From positions 1,789,777 to 1,853,776 of the forward strand of contig NZ_JH376420.1 of the NCBI RefSeq assembly GCF_000233455.1: a DNA stretch of 64,000 bases, read 5' to 3'. A model generated the notes under the pieces. It was not told the origin of the DNA. It worked only from the letters and a program-made list of their open reading frames with translations, and ran no database searches. This document shows, piece by piece, positions 40,615-48,648 of this stretch. The position numbers and the translations under genes were made by a program. How positions within the stretch are numbered: position 1 is the stretch's first letter; every line of letters starts with the position of its first letter. Source of the DNA: [Clostridium] citroniae WAL-17108 (GTDB taxonomy: Bacteria > Bacillota > Clostridia > Lachnospirales > Lachnospiraceae).

Positions 40615-42654
40615 TTATTTGTTGAACTGCTGTTCATATAAAAAGCATGCTACCTCATGTCCCTTTCCCACATCCTTAAGCACCGGCACTTCCCTGCGGC
40701 ACCTGTCGCACACATGGGAACACCTGTCATGGAAGGGGCATCCCTCCGGCCGTTTGGTCAGGCTGGGCACCTCACCGCGGATGGGAACACGTTCCCTGGA
40801 CTCCTCCACTGCCGGGTCAGCCACAGGAACCGCGCTGAGCAGCGTCTTGGTATAGGGGTGAAGGGTGTTGCTGTAAAGCTCATCACAGTCCGCGATTTCA
40901 ACCACTCTGCCCAGGTACATTACCAGAATCCGGTTGCTGATATGTTTTACCACAGCCAGGTCATGGGCTATAAACAGATAAGTCAGGCCCAGCTGGGACT
41001 GCAGTTCCTCCAGCAGGTTGATGATCTGGGCCTGTATGGAAACATCCAGCGCGGATATGGGTTCATCGCAGATGATCATATCCGGCTCCGATGAAAGGGC
41101 TCTGGCTATACCGATCCTCTGGCGCTGGCCCCCTGAAAACTCATGGGGAACCCTGTATTTTAACGCCGGATCCAAGCCCACGATACGGAACAGTTCGTCC
41201 ACCCTGGCATTGTATTCCGCCTTATTCTTAACCAGCTTGTGCAGCAGAAGCGATTCTCCCACAATAGATTCCGCGGTCTGTCTTGGATCCAGTGAGGAAA
41301 ACGGATCCTGGAAAATCATGGAGATCTTTCTCCGGAACGGATACATCTGCCTGTCATTAAAACCAGCTATATCCGTGCCATTAAAGATGATCTCACCCTC
41401 CTCCGGTTTGTAGACCCTCATAATACACCGGGCCAGGGTCGTCTTGCCGCAGCCTGACTCGCCCACGATCCCCAGGGTCTCACCTTTTTTTGCGTAAAAG
41501 TTGATATCCTCAATGGCCTTTACTTCCCCGGTCTTTTTGCGCATCATGCCGCTGTAAATGGGGAAATATTTTCTTACATTCTTTACATTCAGGCACAGTT
41601 CACCCCCTACAAGGATCTTAGGCGCTTTTTTCACCTCTTTGTCCGCGATCTCCTTTGCCTTGGCAGCCTTTTCCTCCTCAGTCAGATGACAGGCTGCAAA
41701 ATGCTCCTTTTCCAGCTCCTTAAGCCCCGGTTTGGCGCACTCCCTGCACCGGTCCATCCTGTACTCGCACCGCTCGTAAAAAGGACAGTAGGACGGGCGT
41801 GTGGCCGGGTTTGGCGGCAGTCCCTCTATGGGGATCAGAATGCGGTCCTTGGGGTCATCCAGCCTTGGGATCGCCCGCAAAAGCGCTCTGGTGTAGGGAT
41901 GTTCCGGATTGGCAAACAGCCGTTTGGCGTCCGTCATCTCCACCACGCTGCCGGAATACATCACGTAGATCCGCTCCGCAAACCGCGCTACGATTCCCAA
42001 GTTATGGGTGACAATAATGACCGCCGTATTCGTCTTTTTCGCAATATCACGGATCATCTCCAAAAGCTGTGCCTGGGTCGTCACATCCAGCGCCGTGGTC
42101 GCCTCGTCCGCCACCAGGACCGTTGGCTCCGATGACATAGCCATGGCGATCATGATGCGCTGGCGCATGCCGCCGGAAAACTGCTGGGGATAATAATCAA
42201 ACCTCTGCTCCGCATCCGGGATATTGACCAGCTTAAGCATTTCAATGGTACGCTTTTTCGCGTCCTCTTTGCTCATCTTAAGGTGTTCTATAATGTTTTC
42301 CTGGATCTGATACCCAATGGTCAGCACCGGATTCAGGGAAGTCATGGGTTCCTGGAAGATCATACTGACTTTTCCGCCCCTCATATGGCGCATCTTTTCG
42401 CTGTCCACGCCCAGTTCCAGCATGTTTTGCTCCTCGCCCTGTATATAAACCTCTCCCCCTGTGATCTTTCCCGGAGAACTGATCAGCTGGAGCATACTCA
42501 TCATGGTAACGGATTTTCCGCTCCCCGACTCCCCGACAATACCGATGATCTCGCCGGGATCCAGATACAGGGAAACCCCGTCCACTGCCTTTACCATCTG
42601 CCCGTCTGTCTTAAAACAGGTCTCAATATTTTTTATTTCCAACAAGTGTTCCAT
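40615..42654 (-). CDS. fused OppD-OppF double ABC ATPase
   Basis: A 679 aa fusion of two peptide-type ABC ATPases, normally separate OppD and OppF. The first half has GESGSGKS and SGGMRQRIMIA; the second has GESGCGKTT and SGGQRQRIGIA. Each half ends with the oligopeptide-type C-terminal region bearing a cysteine cluster (CPFYERCEYRMDRCRECA and CPFHDRCSHVCDRC), which in related DppD proteins binds an iron-sulfur cluster. The ATG at 42654 follows AGGAGGAGG; the longer in-frame start at 42720 overlaps the upstream gene. It energises the two permeases upstream. Confidence 0.93.
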   Translation of the reverse strand: MEHLLEIKNIETCFKTDGQMVKAVDGVSLYLDPGEIIGIVGESGSGKSVTMMSMLQLISSPGKITGGEVYIQGEEQNMLELGVDSEKMRHMRGGKVSMIFQEPMTSLNPVLTIGYQIQENIIEHLKMSKEDAKKRTIEMLKLVNIPDAEQRFDYYPQQFSGGMRQRIMIAMAMSSEPTVLVADEATTALDVTTQAQLLEMIRDIAKKTNTAVIIVTHNLGIVARFAERIYVMYSGSVVEMTDAKRLFANPEHPYTRALLRAIPRLDDPKDRILIPIEGLPPNPATRPSYCPFYERCEYRMDRCRECAKPGLKELEKEHFAACHLTEEEKAAKAKEIADKEVKKAPKILVGGELCLNVKNVRKYFPIYSGMMRKKTGEVKAIEDINFYAKKGETLGIVGESGCGKTTLARCIMRVYKPEEGEIIFNGTDIAGFNDRQMYPFRRKISMIFQDPFSSLDPRQTAESIVGESLLLHKLVKNKAEYNARVDELFRIVGLDPALKYRVPHEFSGGQRQRIGIARALSSEPDMIICDEPISALDVSIQAQIINLLEELQSQLGLTYLFIAHDLAVVKHISNRILVMYLGRVVEIADCDELYSNTLHPYTKTLLSAVPVADPAVEESRERVPIRGEVPSLTKRPEGCPFHDRCSHVCDRCRREVPVLKDVGKGHEVACFLYEQQFNK

Positions 42655-42667
42655 CCTTGGCCTCCTC

Positions 42668-43522
42668 CTAAACTTCGCCTCTGAGTCTTGGGTCCAGAGC
42701 ATCGCGGACACCGTCACCAAACATGTTCAGACAGATAACAAGCACTGCCACACAGACACCGGGTGTCAGGGCAAATACCGGGTTCTGCAAAAGGAAAAGA
42801 CGCCCTTCGCTGACCATGCTTCCCCAGGAAGCAGTAGGCGCGCTGATCCCCAGCCCCAAAAAGCTTAAGCCCGCCTCCGCCAGGATGGTCTGGCCTACCT
42901 GCTGGGTCATCATAACAATGATAGGGGAAATGCTGTTGGGCAGGATGTGTTTGAACATCAGCCTGAAATTCTTATTGCCCTGAAGCTTTCCCGCCATAAT
43001 GTAATCCGCCTGTTTGATGGTCAGCACCTGGCCTCTCATCATACGCACATATCCTGCCATGGATGAGATGCCCAGGATGATCGCCAGGTTGCGGATGCCG
43101 CTGCCAAACACAGCAGTCAGCGCCATGGCCAGGATGATCTGCGGGATCGCCCTGATAGCCTCCATGATCCTGTTGATCACATCATCCACGATCCCTCCGA
43201 AGTAACCGGCGATCATGCCGAAAAAGGTACCGATGATACATGCGATCATAACGGCAAACACACCAATGATCAGGCTCACTCTTGTGCCGTAAATAATACG
43301 GCTCAGCACATCCCTTCCGTAATTATCCGTGCCCAGCAAATGGGCGCTGCCGGGTCCCTGGAGAAATGACGCAAAGTCAGCATAATTGGGATCGTAGGGT
43401 GAGATTACAGGCGCCAGTATTGCCACTGCGATAAACAGAACTACCACAACCGCGCTGACCATTGCCACCTTTCTGGCAAACAATGTCTTAACTATTTTCT
43501 TCCATCTTCCATTATTTTTCAT
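42668..43522 (-). CDS. Opp/Dpp-type ABC permease (OppC)
   Basis: A 284 aa inner-membrane permease. The N-terminal cytoplasmic segment and first helix lead to the OppC signature LGTDNYGRDVLSRIIYGTRVSL and the coupling loop MAGYVRMMRGQVLTIKQADYI. The C-terminus reads GDGVRDALDPRLRGEV. AAGGAGG precedes the ATG. It forms the channel with OppB at 43535. Confidence 0.93.
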   Translation of the reverse strand: MKNNGRWKKIVKTLFARKVAMVSAVVVVLFIAVAILAPVISPYDPNYADFASFLQGPGSAHLLGTDNYGRDVLSRIIYGTRVSLIIGVFAVMIACIIGTFFGMIAGYFGGIVDDVINRIMEAIRAIPQIILAMALTAVFGSGIRNLAIILGISSMAGYVRMMRGQVLTIKQADYIMAGKLQGNKNFRLMFKHILPNSISPIIVMMTQQVGQTILAEAGLSFLGLGISAPTASWGSMVSEGRLFLLQNPVFALTPGVCVAVLVICLNMFGDGVRDALDPRLRGEV

Positions 43523-43534
43523 CGCGCTGCCTCC

Positions 43535-44479
43535 TTACTCATAGCGGACTCTGGGGTCCACCACCGCATACAGGATATCCGTAAAAAGATTGATGATACA
43601 GGATACAAGAGCGGTTACCAGCACACAGGCCTGTACCACCGGAATGTCACGGGACTGGATCGCCTTCACAAACAGGGAGCCCATGCCCGGGATATTGAAT
43701 ACGGATTCCACAAACATGGAGCCTGCCAGCATGGAGCCCAGGCGCATTCCCAGGATGGTGATAACCGGTATCAGGGCATTTTTAAGGGCATGGATGTAAA
43801 TGACCTTGCGGCTGGAGAGTCCCTTGCTTTTAGCTGTCCTGACATAATCCTGGCGGATGACTTCCAGCATACTGGAACGCGTCTGCCTTGTGGTGGTGGC
43901 AATGCCTCCCAGCGCCAGGCAGAACAGCGGCATGATGGTCTGGCGTATACCCATGGACAAGTCCTGTGAAAACCAGGTAAAGCCATAGGAGGGCAGCCAT
44001 CCAAGCTTCATTGCAAATATATACATGACTAAAAGGGCGATCCAGAACTGGGGAAGACAGGCCGTAATATTGGCGATCAATGTCACCACCGTATCCGCGG
44101 GCCGCCCCCGGTAAACAGCGCTGATGACCCCAAATAGAATCCCCAGAGGGATACTTATGACAAATGCGCTGAGGGAAAAGAACATGGTAATGGGGATCCG
44201 CTCATTGAGCACCTCCAGCGTACTTTTATGGAACTGTGTGGACTGCCCCCAGTCCCCCTGCACCGCTCCTCCCAGCCAGCTGAAATACCGCCTGATCACA
44301 GGCTGGTCCAGCTTCAGTTCATGATAGACCCTGTCGTATTCCTCCTGGGAAACCTCTTCACCCAGCATTGCGTATACCGGATCGCCCGGAATGAACGACA
44401 CCAGCATGAACGTAAAAATGGAAATAAGTATGAGGATCAGCAACATCTGTCCTGTACGCTTTACTATGTATGTCTTCAT
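43535..44479 (-). CDS. Opp/Dpp-type ABC permease (OppB)
   Basis: A 314 aa permease with the OppB layout: RTGQMLLILILISIFTFMLV first helix, FIPGDPV, and the coupling loop TRQTRSSMLEVIRQDYVRTA. The immediate ribosome site is weak. A GGGGGAG lies 20-25 bases upstream inside a small hairpin (44491-44511), so translation may depend on the preceding GH28 gene or on structure. It is the second gene of the pectin-type operon. Confidence 0.93.
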   Translation of the reverse strand: MKTYIVKRTGQMLLILILISIFTFMLVSFIPGDPVYAMLGEEVSQEEYDRVYHELKLDQPVIRRYFSWLGGAVQGDWGQSTQFHKSTLEVLNERIPITMFFSLSAFVISIPLGILFGVISAVYRGRPADTVVTLIANITACLPQFWIALLVMYIFAMKLGWLPSYGFTWFSQDLSMGIRQTIMPLFCLALGGIATTTRQTRSSMLEVIRQDYVRTAKSKGLSSRKVIYIHALKNALIPVITILGMRLGSMLAGSMFVESVFNIPGMGSLFVKAIQSRDIPVVQACVLVTALVSCIINLFTDILYAVVDPRVRYE

Positions 44480-44546
44480 CTTGTTTCTACGGCAGGAATC
44501 TCCCCCCTGCCATATTCCTCCCTTCCTGTATCTGTTTTATGATCTG

Positions 44547-45875
44547 CTAATCTTCCTTCAAACCGTTTACCCCCCGGAGATTTCTTTCCCCGGCCACATA
44601 TGGCTCCATACTCTTGCAGCATTCAATCTGAAGATCGGACAATACCAGGCCGTCCACCATTTCTGCATACAGCCCATAAAGCCCCGAATGCAGGATCCCA
44701 TTCTCCCGGCATGGACGGATATCATAGCTGTCACACGGCCATTTGGACTGCTTTTCCAGGGTCACATGAACATTTTCCAGTTTCAGCCCCCTGATAACAT
44801 GGTCCGGACTTGCGCAGATAAAGATGCCGTTTTCTCCCCTGCAGTTTATATCCCTCAATCTGACATTGCTGATCTGTCCGGCCGTGACGCCTTCCTTTCT
44901 GTCCATGACCGTGATGTAAACAGGCTCTGCCCGTCCCCACCACTGCTCTGAAAACCTTCTTGTCTCAATGGTCACATTGGAGACCAGAACATTTCTTATA
45001 TTTCCTTTATCCCTTAGATGAAGGGAGATTCCCCGGTTGGTCCGGCTGATACAGCAGTTCTCAATGATTATGTTTTCAAAGTCATCCTCGCTCTCTGTTC
45101 CGATCTTGACCGCTGAACTGGTGGATATCAGCGTACACCCGGATATGAGGATATTTTTACAGGGACCATATTTTTCAAATCCCTTTGTGTTTTTCAGGAC
45201 AATACAGTCGTCCGCGCATTCCACATGGCAATTCACAATCCGCACATCCTGACAGTGATCCGGGTCGATCCCGTCACAGTTTGCCATTCTCAGGTTGTTG
45301 AGGATGCGGACCGAATCCACCAGCACATCCCGGCAGCCTGCCATATGAAGGGTCCAGAAGGCGCAGCGTGTAAGTGTGACGTCCCTCACGGTCAGGTGCT
45401 CTACATCCTCCATGAGGATCATGGGGATCCTTGGATAATAGGCGCCCTCGATATGGTACCGTATCTGCTTTCCATAGTAGATCTCCTCCGATCCGTCAAT
45501 GGTTCCAAAGCCTGTGATCCTGATATTTTCTCCGCCCCGGCCATAGATGAAATAGTAGCGCGGCTTTCCGTCATACTCACAATTAATATAGGAAGGAAGG
45601 CTTTCCTCATGCTCCACGGAACCTTCAGGGTCCTGGGGATCCAAAGGCTGGTAATCGGAGGGATCGGTACTTGCCTTTAGCACCGCTCCGCTTTCCACAT
45701 ACAGTTCCACATTGGATCTTAAAACAAGGGAGCCTGACATATAGGTTCCCCCGCCCGGCAGCACCACACGGCCTCCCCCTGCCTCAGAACATGCATCTAT
45801 GGCTTTCTGGATCGCATTCCTATCCTTTGAGGCACCATCTCCGGCAGCTCCGTAATCACGCACATTATATTCCAT
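44547..45875 (-). CDS. glycoside hydrolase family 28 (polygalacturonase-type)
   Basis: A 442 aa parallel beta-helix enzyme hydrolysing alpha-galacturonosyl bonds in pectin or rhamnogalacturonan. NCDGIDPDHCQDV and the adjacent Asp pair in ECADDCIVLKN supply the catalytic aspartates; the SSAVKIGTES strand and TNRGISLHLRDKG are family features. There is no signal peptide, suggesting action on imported oligomers. GGAGGAATAGGC precedes the ATG. It is the first gene of the operon and divergent from the LysR gene at 46116. Confidence 0.9.
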   Translation of the reverse strand: MEYNVRDYGAAGDGASKDRNAIQKAIDACSEAGGGRVVLPGGGTYMSGSLVLRSNVELYVESGAVLKASTDPSDYQPLDPQDPEGSVEHEESLPSYINCEYDGKPRYYFIYGRGGENIRITGFGTIDGSEEIYYGKQIRYHIEGAYYPRIPMILMEDVEHLTVRDVTLTRCAFWTLHMAGCRDVLVDSVRILNNLRMANCDGIDPDHCQDVRIVNCHVECADDCIVLKNTKGFEKYGPCKNILISGCTLISTSSAVKIGTESEDDFENIIIENCCISRTNRGISLHLRDKGNIRNVLVSNVTIETRRFSEQWWGRAEPVYITVMDRKEGVTAGQISNVRLRDINCRGENGIFICASPDHVIRGLKLENVHVTLEKQSKWPCDSYDIRPCRENGILHSGLYGLYAEMVDGLVLSDLQIECCKSMEPYVAGERNLRGVNGLKED

Positions 45876-45970
45876 GCCTATTCCTCCGGTTTATATACTT
45901 TTGCCATTTTCATTACTGACAAACTCTGTTATAATGGTGAAATGGTTATTTTATCCTTTTATCTTTTGAC

Positions 45971-46007
45971 CCATTTGCATAATTATGTATATTATTACCA
46001 TTTGCAT
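45971..46007. promoter_or_regulatory. direct repeats CCATTTGCAT x2 in the GH28/LysR intergenic region
   Basis: CCATTTGCAT occurs at 45971-45980 and again at 45998-46007, 27 bp apart. The region 45876-46115 is otherwise AT-rich and lies between divergent genes. The repeats are candidate sites for the adjacent LysR regulator. Confidence 0.45.
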
Positions 46008-46115
46008 GTTTTAATTATATATTATATTGTGCATAGTTTCCAATGACCCTTTCCTATCATTATTATAAGCATTGACTATAATAGTAATAATACTCATTAC
46101 GAAAGAAGGCTTACA

Positions 46116-47030
46116 ATGGATATACGTTATCTTGAGTACATACTGGTTCTGGCAGAGACAGGCAACATGACCCGGGCGGCCGGCAAGCTTTATATTTCCC
46201 AGCCCACCTTAAGCCAGTTTCTGTCCAAGCAGGAACAGGAACTGGGCACCCCTTTGTTCCAGCGCACCGGCGGTGTATACACCCTTACCCCGGTAGGGCA
46301 TCTGTATGCGGATTATGCCCGGAAGGTCCTCACCCTCACCGACATTCTGGAAAAAGACATACAGCGCATTTCCACTGCCAGCCGCATCAGGATCGGCACC
46401 TCTGCCTCCCGCGCGCTGCAGATGCTGACCTCTATCCTGGTGGATTTCCGCAAATATTATCCCCGGGTAGAGCTGGCCCTGTCCGATGATAATCTGAGGG
46501 CCATGAGGAACGCCACGGCCAAAGGTGAGATCGATATTGCATTTGTGACAGCCAACGCCCTGGACCAGCACAAGGGGCAAAGCCTGGAGCTAAAAAAAGA
46601 GGAGGTGGTCTTTGCCGCCCCCATCAGCCACCCATACTGCCAGTCCCTGGAGCCGGGAAAGCATTACAGCCTGACAAGCAGACAGGTTCTGGAACATTTT
46701 GAAAACACACCATTTATCCTGCAGCTCAAAGGTTCCTGCATCCGTTATCTGGTGGATGCATTTTTCGGCAAGGATTTTAATCCCATCATTGCCTGCAGCA
46801 CCAGCCACGCCCAGTCCATCTGCGACATGGTTTCCAGCAACATCGGCGTGGGCTTTATTCCCACGGGCTATGCGGTGGATTCCCCCAGGATCACTTACTT
46901 TTCCCTGGAACCCAAAATGTACCGGATCCATGCGATCCTGTTCAGGAAAGACTTGATCATGGAACCGCCCCATAAGTATCTGGTAAAGCTGGCACAAAAA
47001 TATGTGGAGGAAAACTGGAAAAACCTATAA
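46116..47030 (+). CDS. LysR family transcriptional regulator
   Basis: A 304 aa LysR protein. The helix-turn-helix (LEYILVLAETGNMTRAAGKL, SQPTLSQFLSKQEQELG) is followed by a complete effector domain that includes ICDMVSSNIGVGFIPTGYA. AGAAGG precedes the ATG. It is divergent from the GH28-Opp operon and is its likely regulator. A hairpin at 47065 follows. Confidence 0.92.
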   Translation: MDIRYLEYILVLAETGNMTRAAGKLYISQPTLSQFLSKQEQELGTPLFQRTGGVYTLTPVGHLYADYARKVLTLTDILEKDIQRISTASRIRIGTSASRALQMLTSILVDFRKYYPRVELALSDDNLRAMRNATAKGEIDIAFVTANALDQHKGQSLELKKEEVVFAAPISHPYCQSLEPGKHYSLTSRQVLEHFENTPFILQLKGSCIRYLVDAFFGKDFNPIIACSTSHAQSICDMVSSNIGVGFIPTGYAVDSPRITYFSLEPKMYRIHAILFRKDLIMEPPHKYLVKLAQKYVEENWKNL

Positions 47031-47064
47031 ATTCTTTTATTTAAAAATAGCACCGGCAAAAAAT

Positions 47065-47098
47065 TTGAGCACCGGCTGTTTGGGCTGCCAGTGCTCAA
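47065..47098 (-). terminator. terminator of the second MATE gene
   Basis: TTGAGCAC pairs with GTGCTCAA around a GC-rich inner stem. On the minus strand it is followed by ATTTTTTG. It may also act weakly on the convergent LysR transcript. Confidence 0.65.
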
Positions 47099-47106
47099 TC
47101 CTTGTT

Positions 47107-48447
47107 TTAATTTGTCTGTTTCAATTTAATTGATAAGCGGTAAACAACCGCTGATATTGCCGCTGTGATAAATTCCGTGATCCAAAAAGCGCTCCAGACC
47201 CCAACAGGCCCCCAGATCCTGCACAGGATAAAGGCGGCAGGAATAATGATCACCACATACCGAAACAGTGAGATAATAAGGGACTGCGTTCCCTTCCCAA
47301 GTCCCTCCAGCGCTCCCGAGGACGTGACGGAAACAGATGAGACAATAAAACCGGCACTGATGATGCGAAGGGCCTTCTGTCCGGATAAAACCGTTTCAGG
47401 ATTACTGGTGAACAGGCTGATAAGCTGTTTCGATGCCGTCAGGCACAGGACGGTTCCCAAAACCATGATGATACAGCTCATACAAAGGGTCATGTCATAT
47501 ATCCTTCTGACCCTTTTATGTTCTCCGGCACCGTAATTATATCCAATGATAGGGCGCATTCCCTGGACAATTCCATTGGCCGGTAGATAGAGGAATGTCT
47601 GTAATTTATAATAAATCCCCAAAATCACAACATAACTCTGTGAATACAGGGCTAAAATCCCATTCAAAAACGAAACCAGCAGAGAGGGAAGGGCAAGGTT
47701 TAAGATCGCGGGTATGCCGATGGAATAAAGCTTTAGATCCATGCTCCTATTGAACTTCAAATAATTCCGCCTGATACGCACGGGAATGGGACGCGCCAAA
47801 TACATGAAAACGTACACTGCCAATGTGATCACCTGTCCGATCCCGGTGGCCCAGGCCGCACCGGCGATCCCCATTTCGGGGAAGAATCCGATTCCGAAAA
47901 TCAACAGGGGATCCAGTATGATATTGGAAATGCATCCGCACAGCATACTGATCATGGTCATCCCCATCCTGCCCACGGACTGAAACATTTTCTCAAAGGA
48001 AAGACCTATCATAATCACCAGGGAAAACATAAACACAATAGTGGAATACTGTATTCCCAATTCAATGACACCTTCATCAGATGTAAACATATGTAAAAAA
48101 GCCGGCATGATGGAAATGCTTCCAACCGTAATCAAAATCCCATGGATGGCGGCAAACAAAAAGCCCTGGGTGGCGGCCGTGTCCACGCTTACCCTGTCGC
48201 CAGCCCCTGAGTAAAACGCTATCAGCGCATTGATCCCCACGCCATATCCGATGGCAACCGCATTGATCAGGTTCTGCACCGGATAGACAAGGGACAGCGC
48301 CGTCATGGCCTGTTCGCTGATCCGTGCAACAAAAAAGCTGTCCACTATGTTATACAGGGAATTCACAAGCATTGAGATGACCATGGGCAAAGCCATGGAT
48401 ACCAGCAGCGGCAGCACGGGTTTTTCTTTCATAAAACTGTCTTTCAT
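47107..48447 (-). CDS. MATE family efflux protein
   Basis: A 446 aa polytopic membrane transporter of the MATE family with about twelve helices; the N-terminus reads KPVLPLLVSMALPMVISMLVNSLYNIVDSFF. The ATG at 48447 follows TGGAGGG; an ATG 12 bases upstream is inside that site. It is similar in type to the pump at 7683 but clearly divergent in sequence. It is bounded by terminators on both sides, so it is monocistronic. The substrate is unknown. Confidence 0.92.
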   Translation of the reverse strand: MKDSFMKEKPVLPLLVSMALPMVISMLVNSLYNIVDSFFVARISEQAMTALSLVYPVQNLINAVAIGYGVGINALIAFYSGAGDRVSVDTAATQGFLFAAIHGILITVGSISIMPAFLHMFTSDEGVIELGIQYSTIVFMFSLVIMIGLSFEKMFQSVGRMGMTMISMLCGCISNIILDPLLIFGIGFFPEMGIAGAAWATGIGQVITLAVYVFMYLARPIPVRIRRNYLKFNRSMDLKLYSIGIPAILNLALPSLLVSFLNGILALYSQSYVVILGIYYKLQTFLYLPANGIVQGMRPIIGYNYGAGEHKRVRRIYDMTLCMSCIIMVLGTVLCLTASKQLISLFTSNPETVLSGQKALRIISAGFIVSSVSVTSSGALEGLGKGTQSLIISLFRYVVIIIPAAFILCRIWGPVGVWSAFWITEFITAAISAVVYRLSIKLKQTN

Positions 48448-48508
48448 TTTTCCCTCCATATTAAAATTCAGCTATTTCAGGCATTTCACTTTCCCAAATA
48501 CACAAAAA

Positions 48509-48541
48509 GCCACACAATCACCCATGGGATGATTGTGTGGC
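48509..48541 (-). terminator. terminator after recQ
   Basis: GCCACACAATCA pairs with TGATTGTGTGGC, a perfect 12-bp stem, followed by TTTTT on the minus strand. It lies about 108 bases beyond the recQ stop codon. Confidence 0.8.
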
Positions 48542-48648
48542 GAAAAAAGTCAGACTGGAAAAGTCCACACCAAAATTTTAGTATTGACAGTATAGCATAA
48601 AGATCCGTGCCATGTCAAGGGATCGTGCTCCGGAATGAAATCCGCCTG

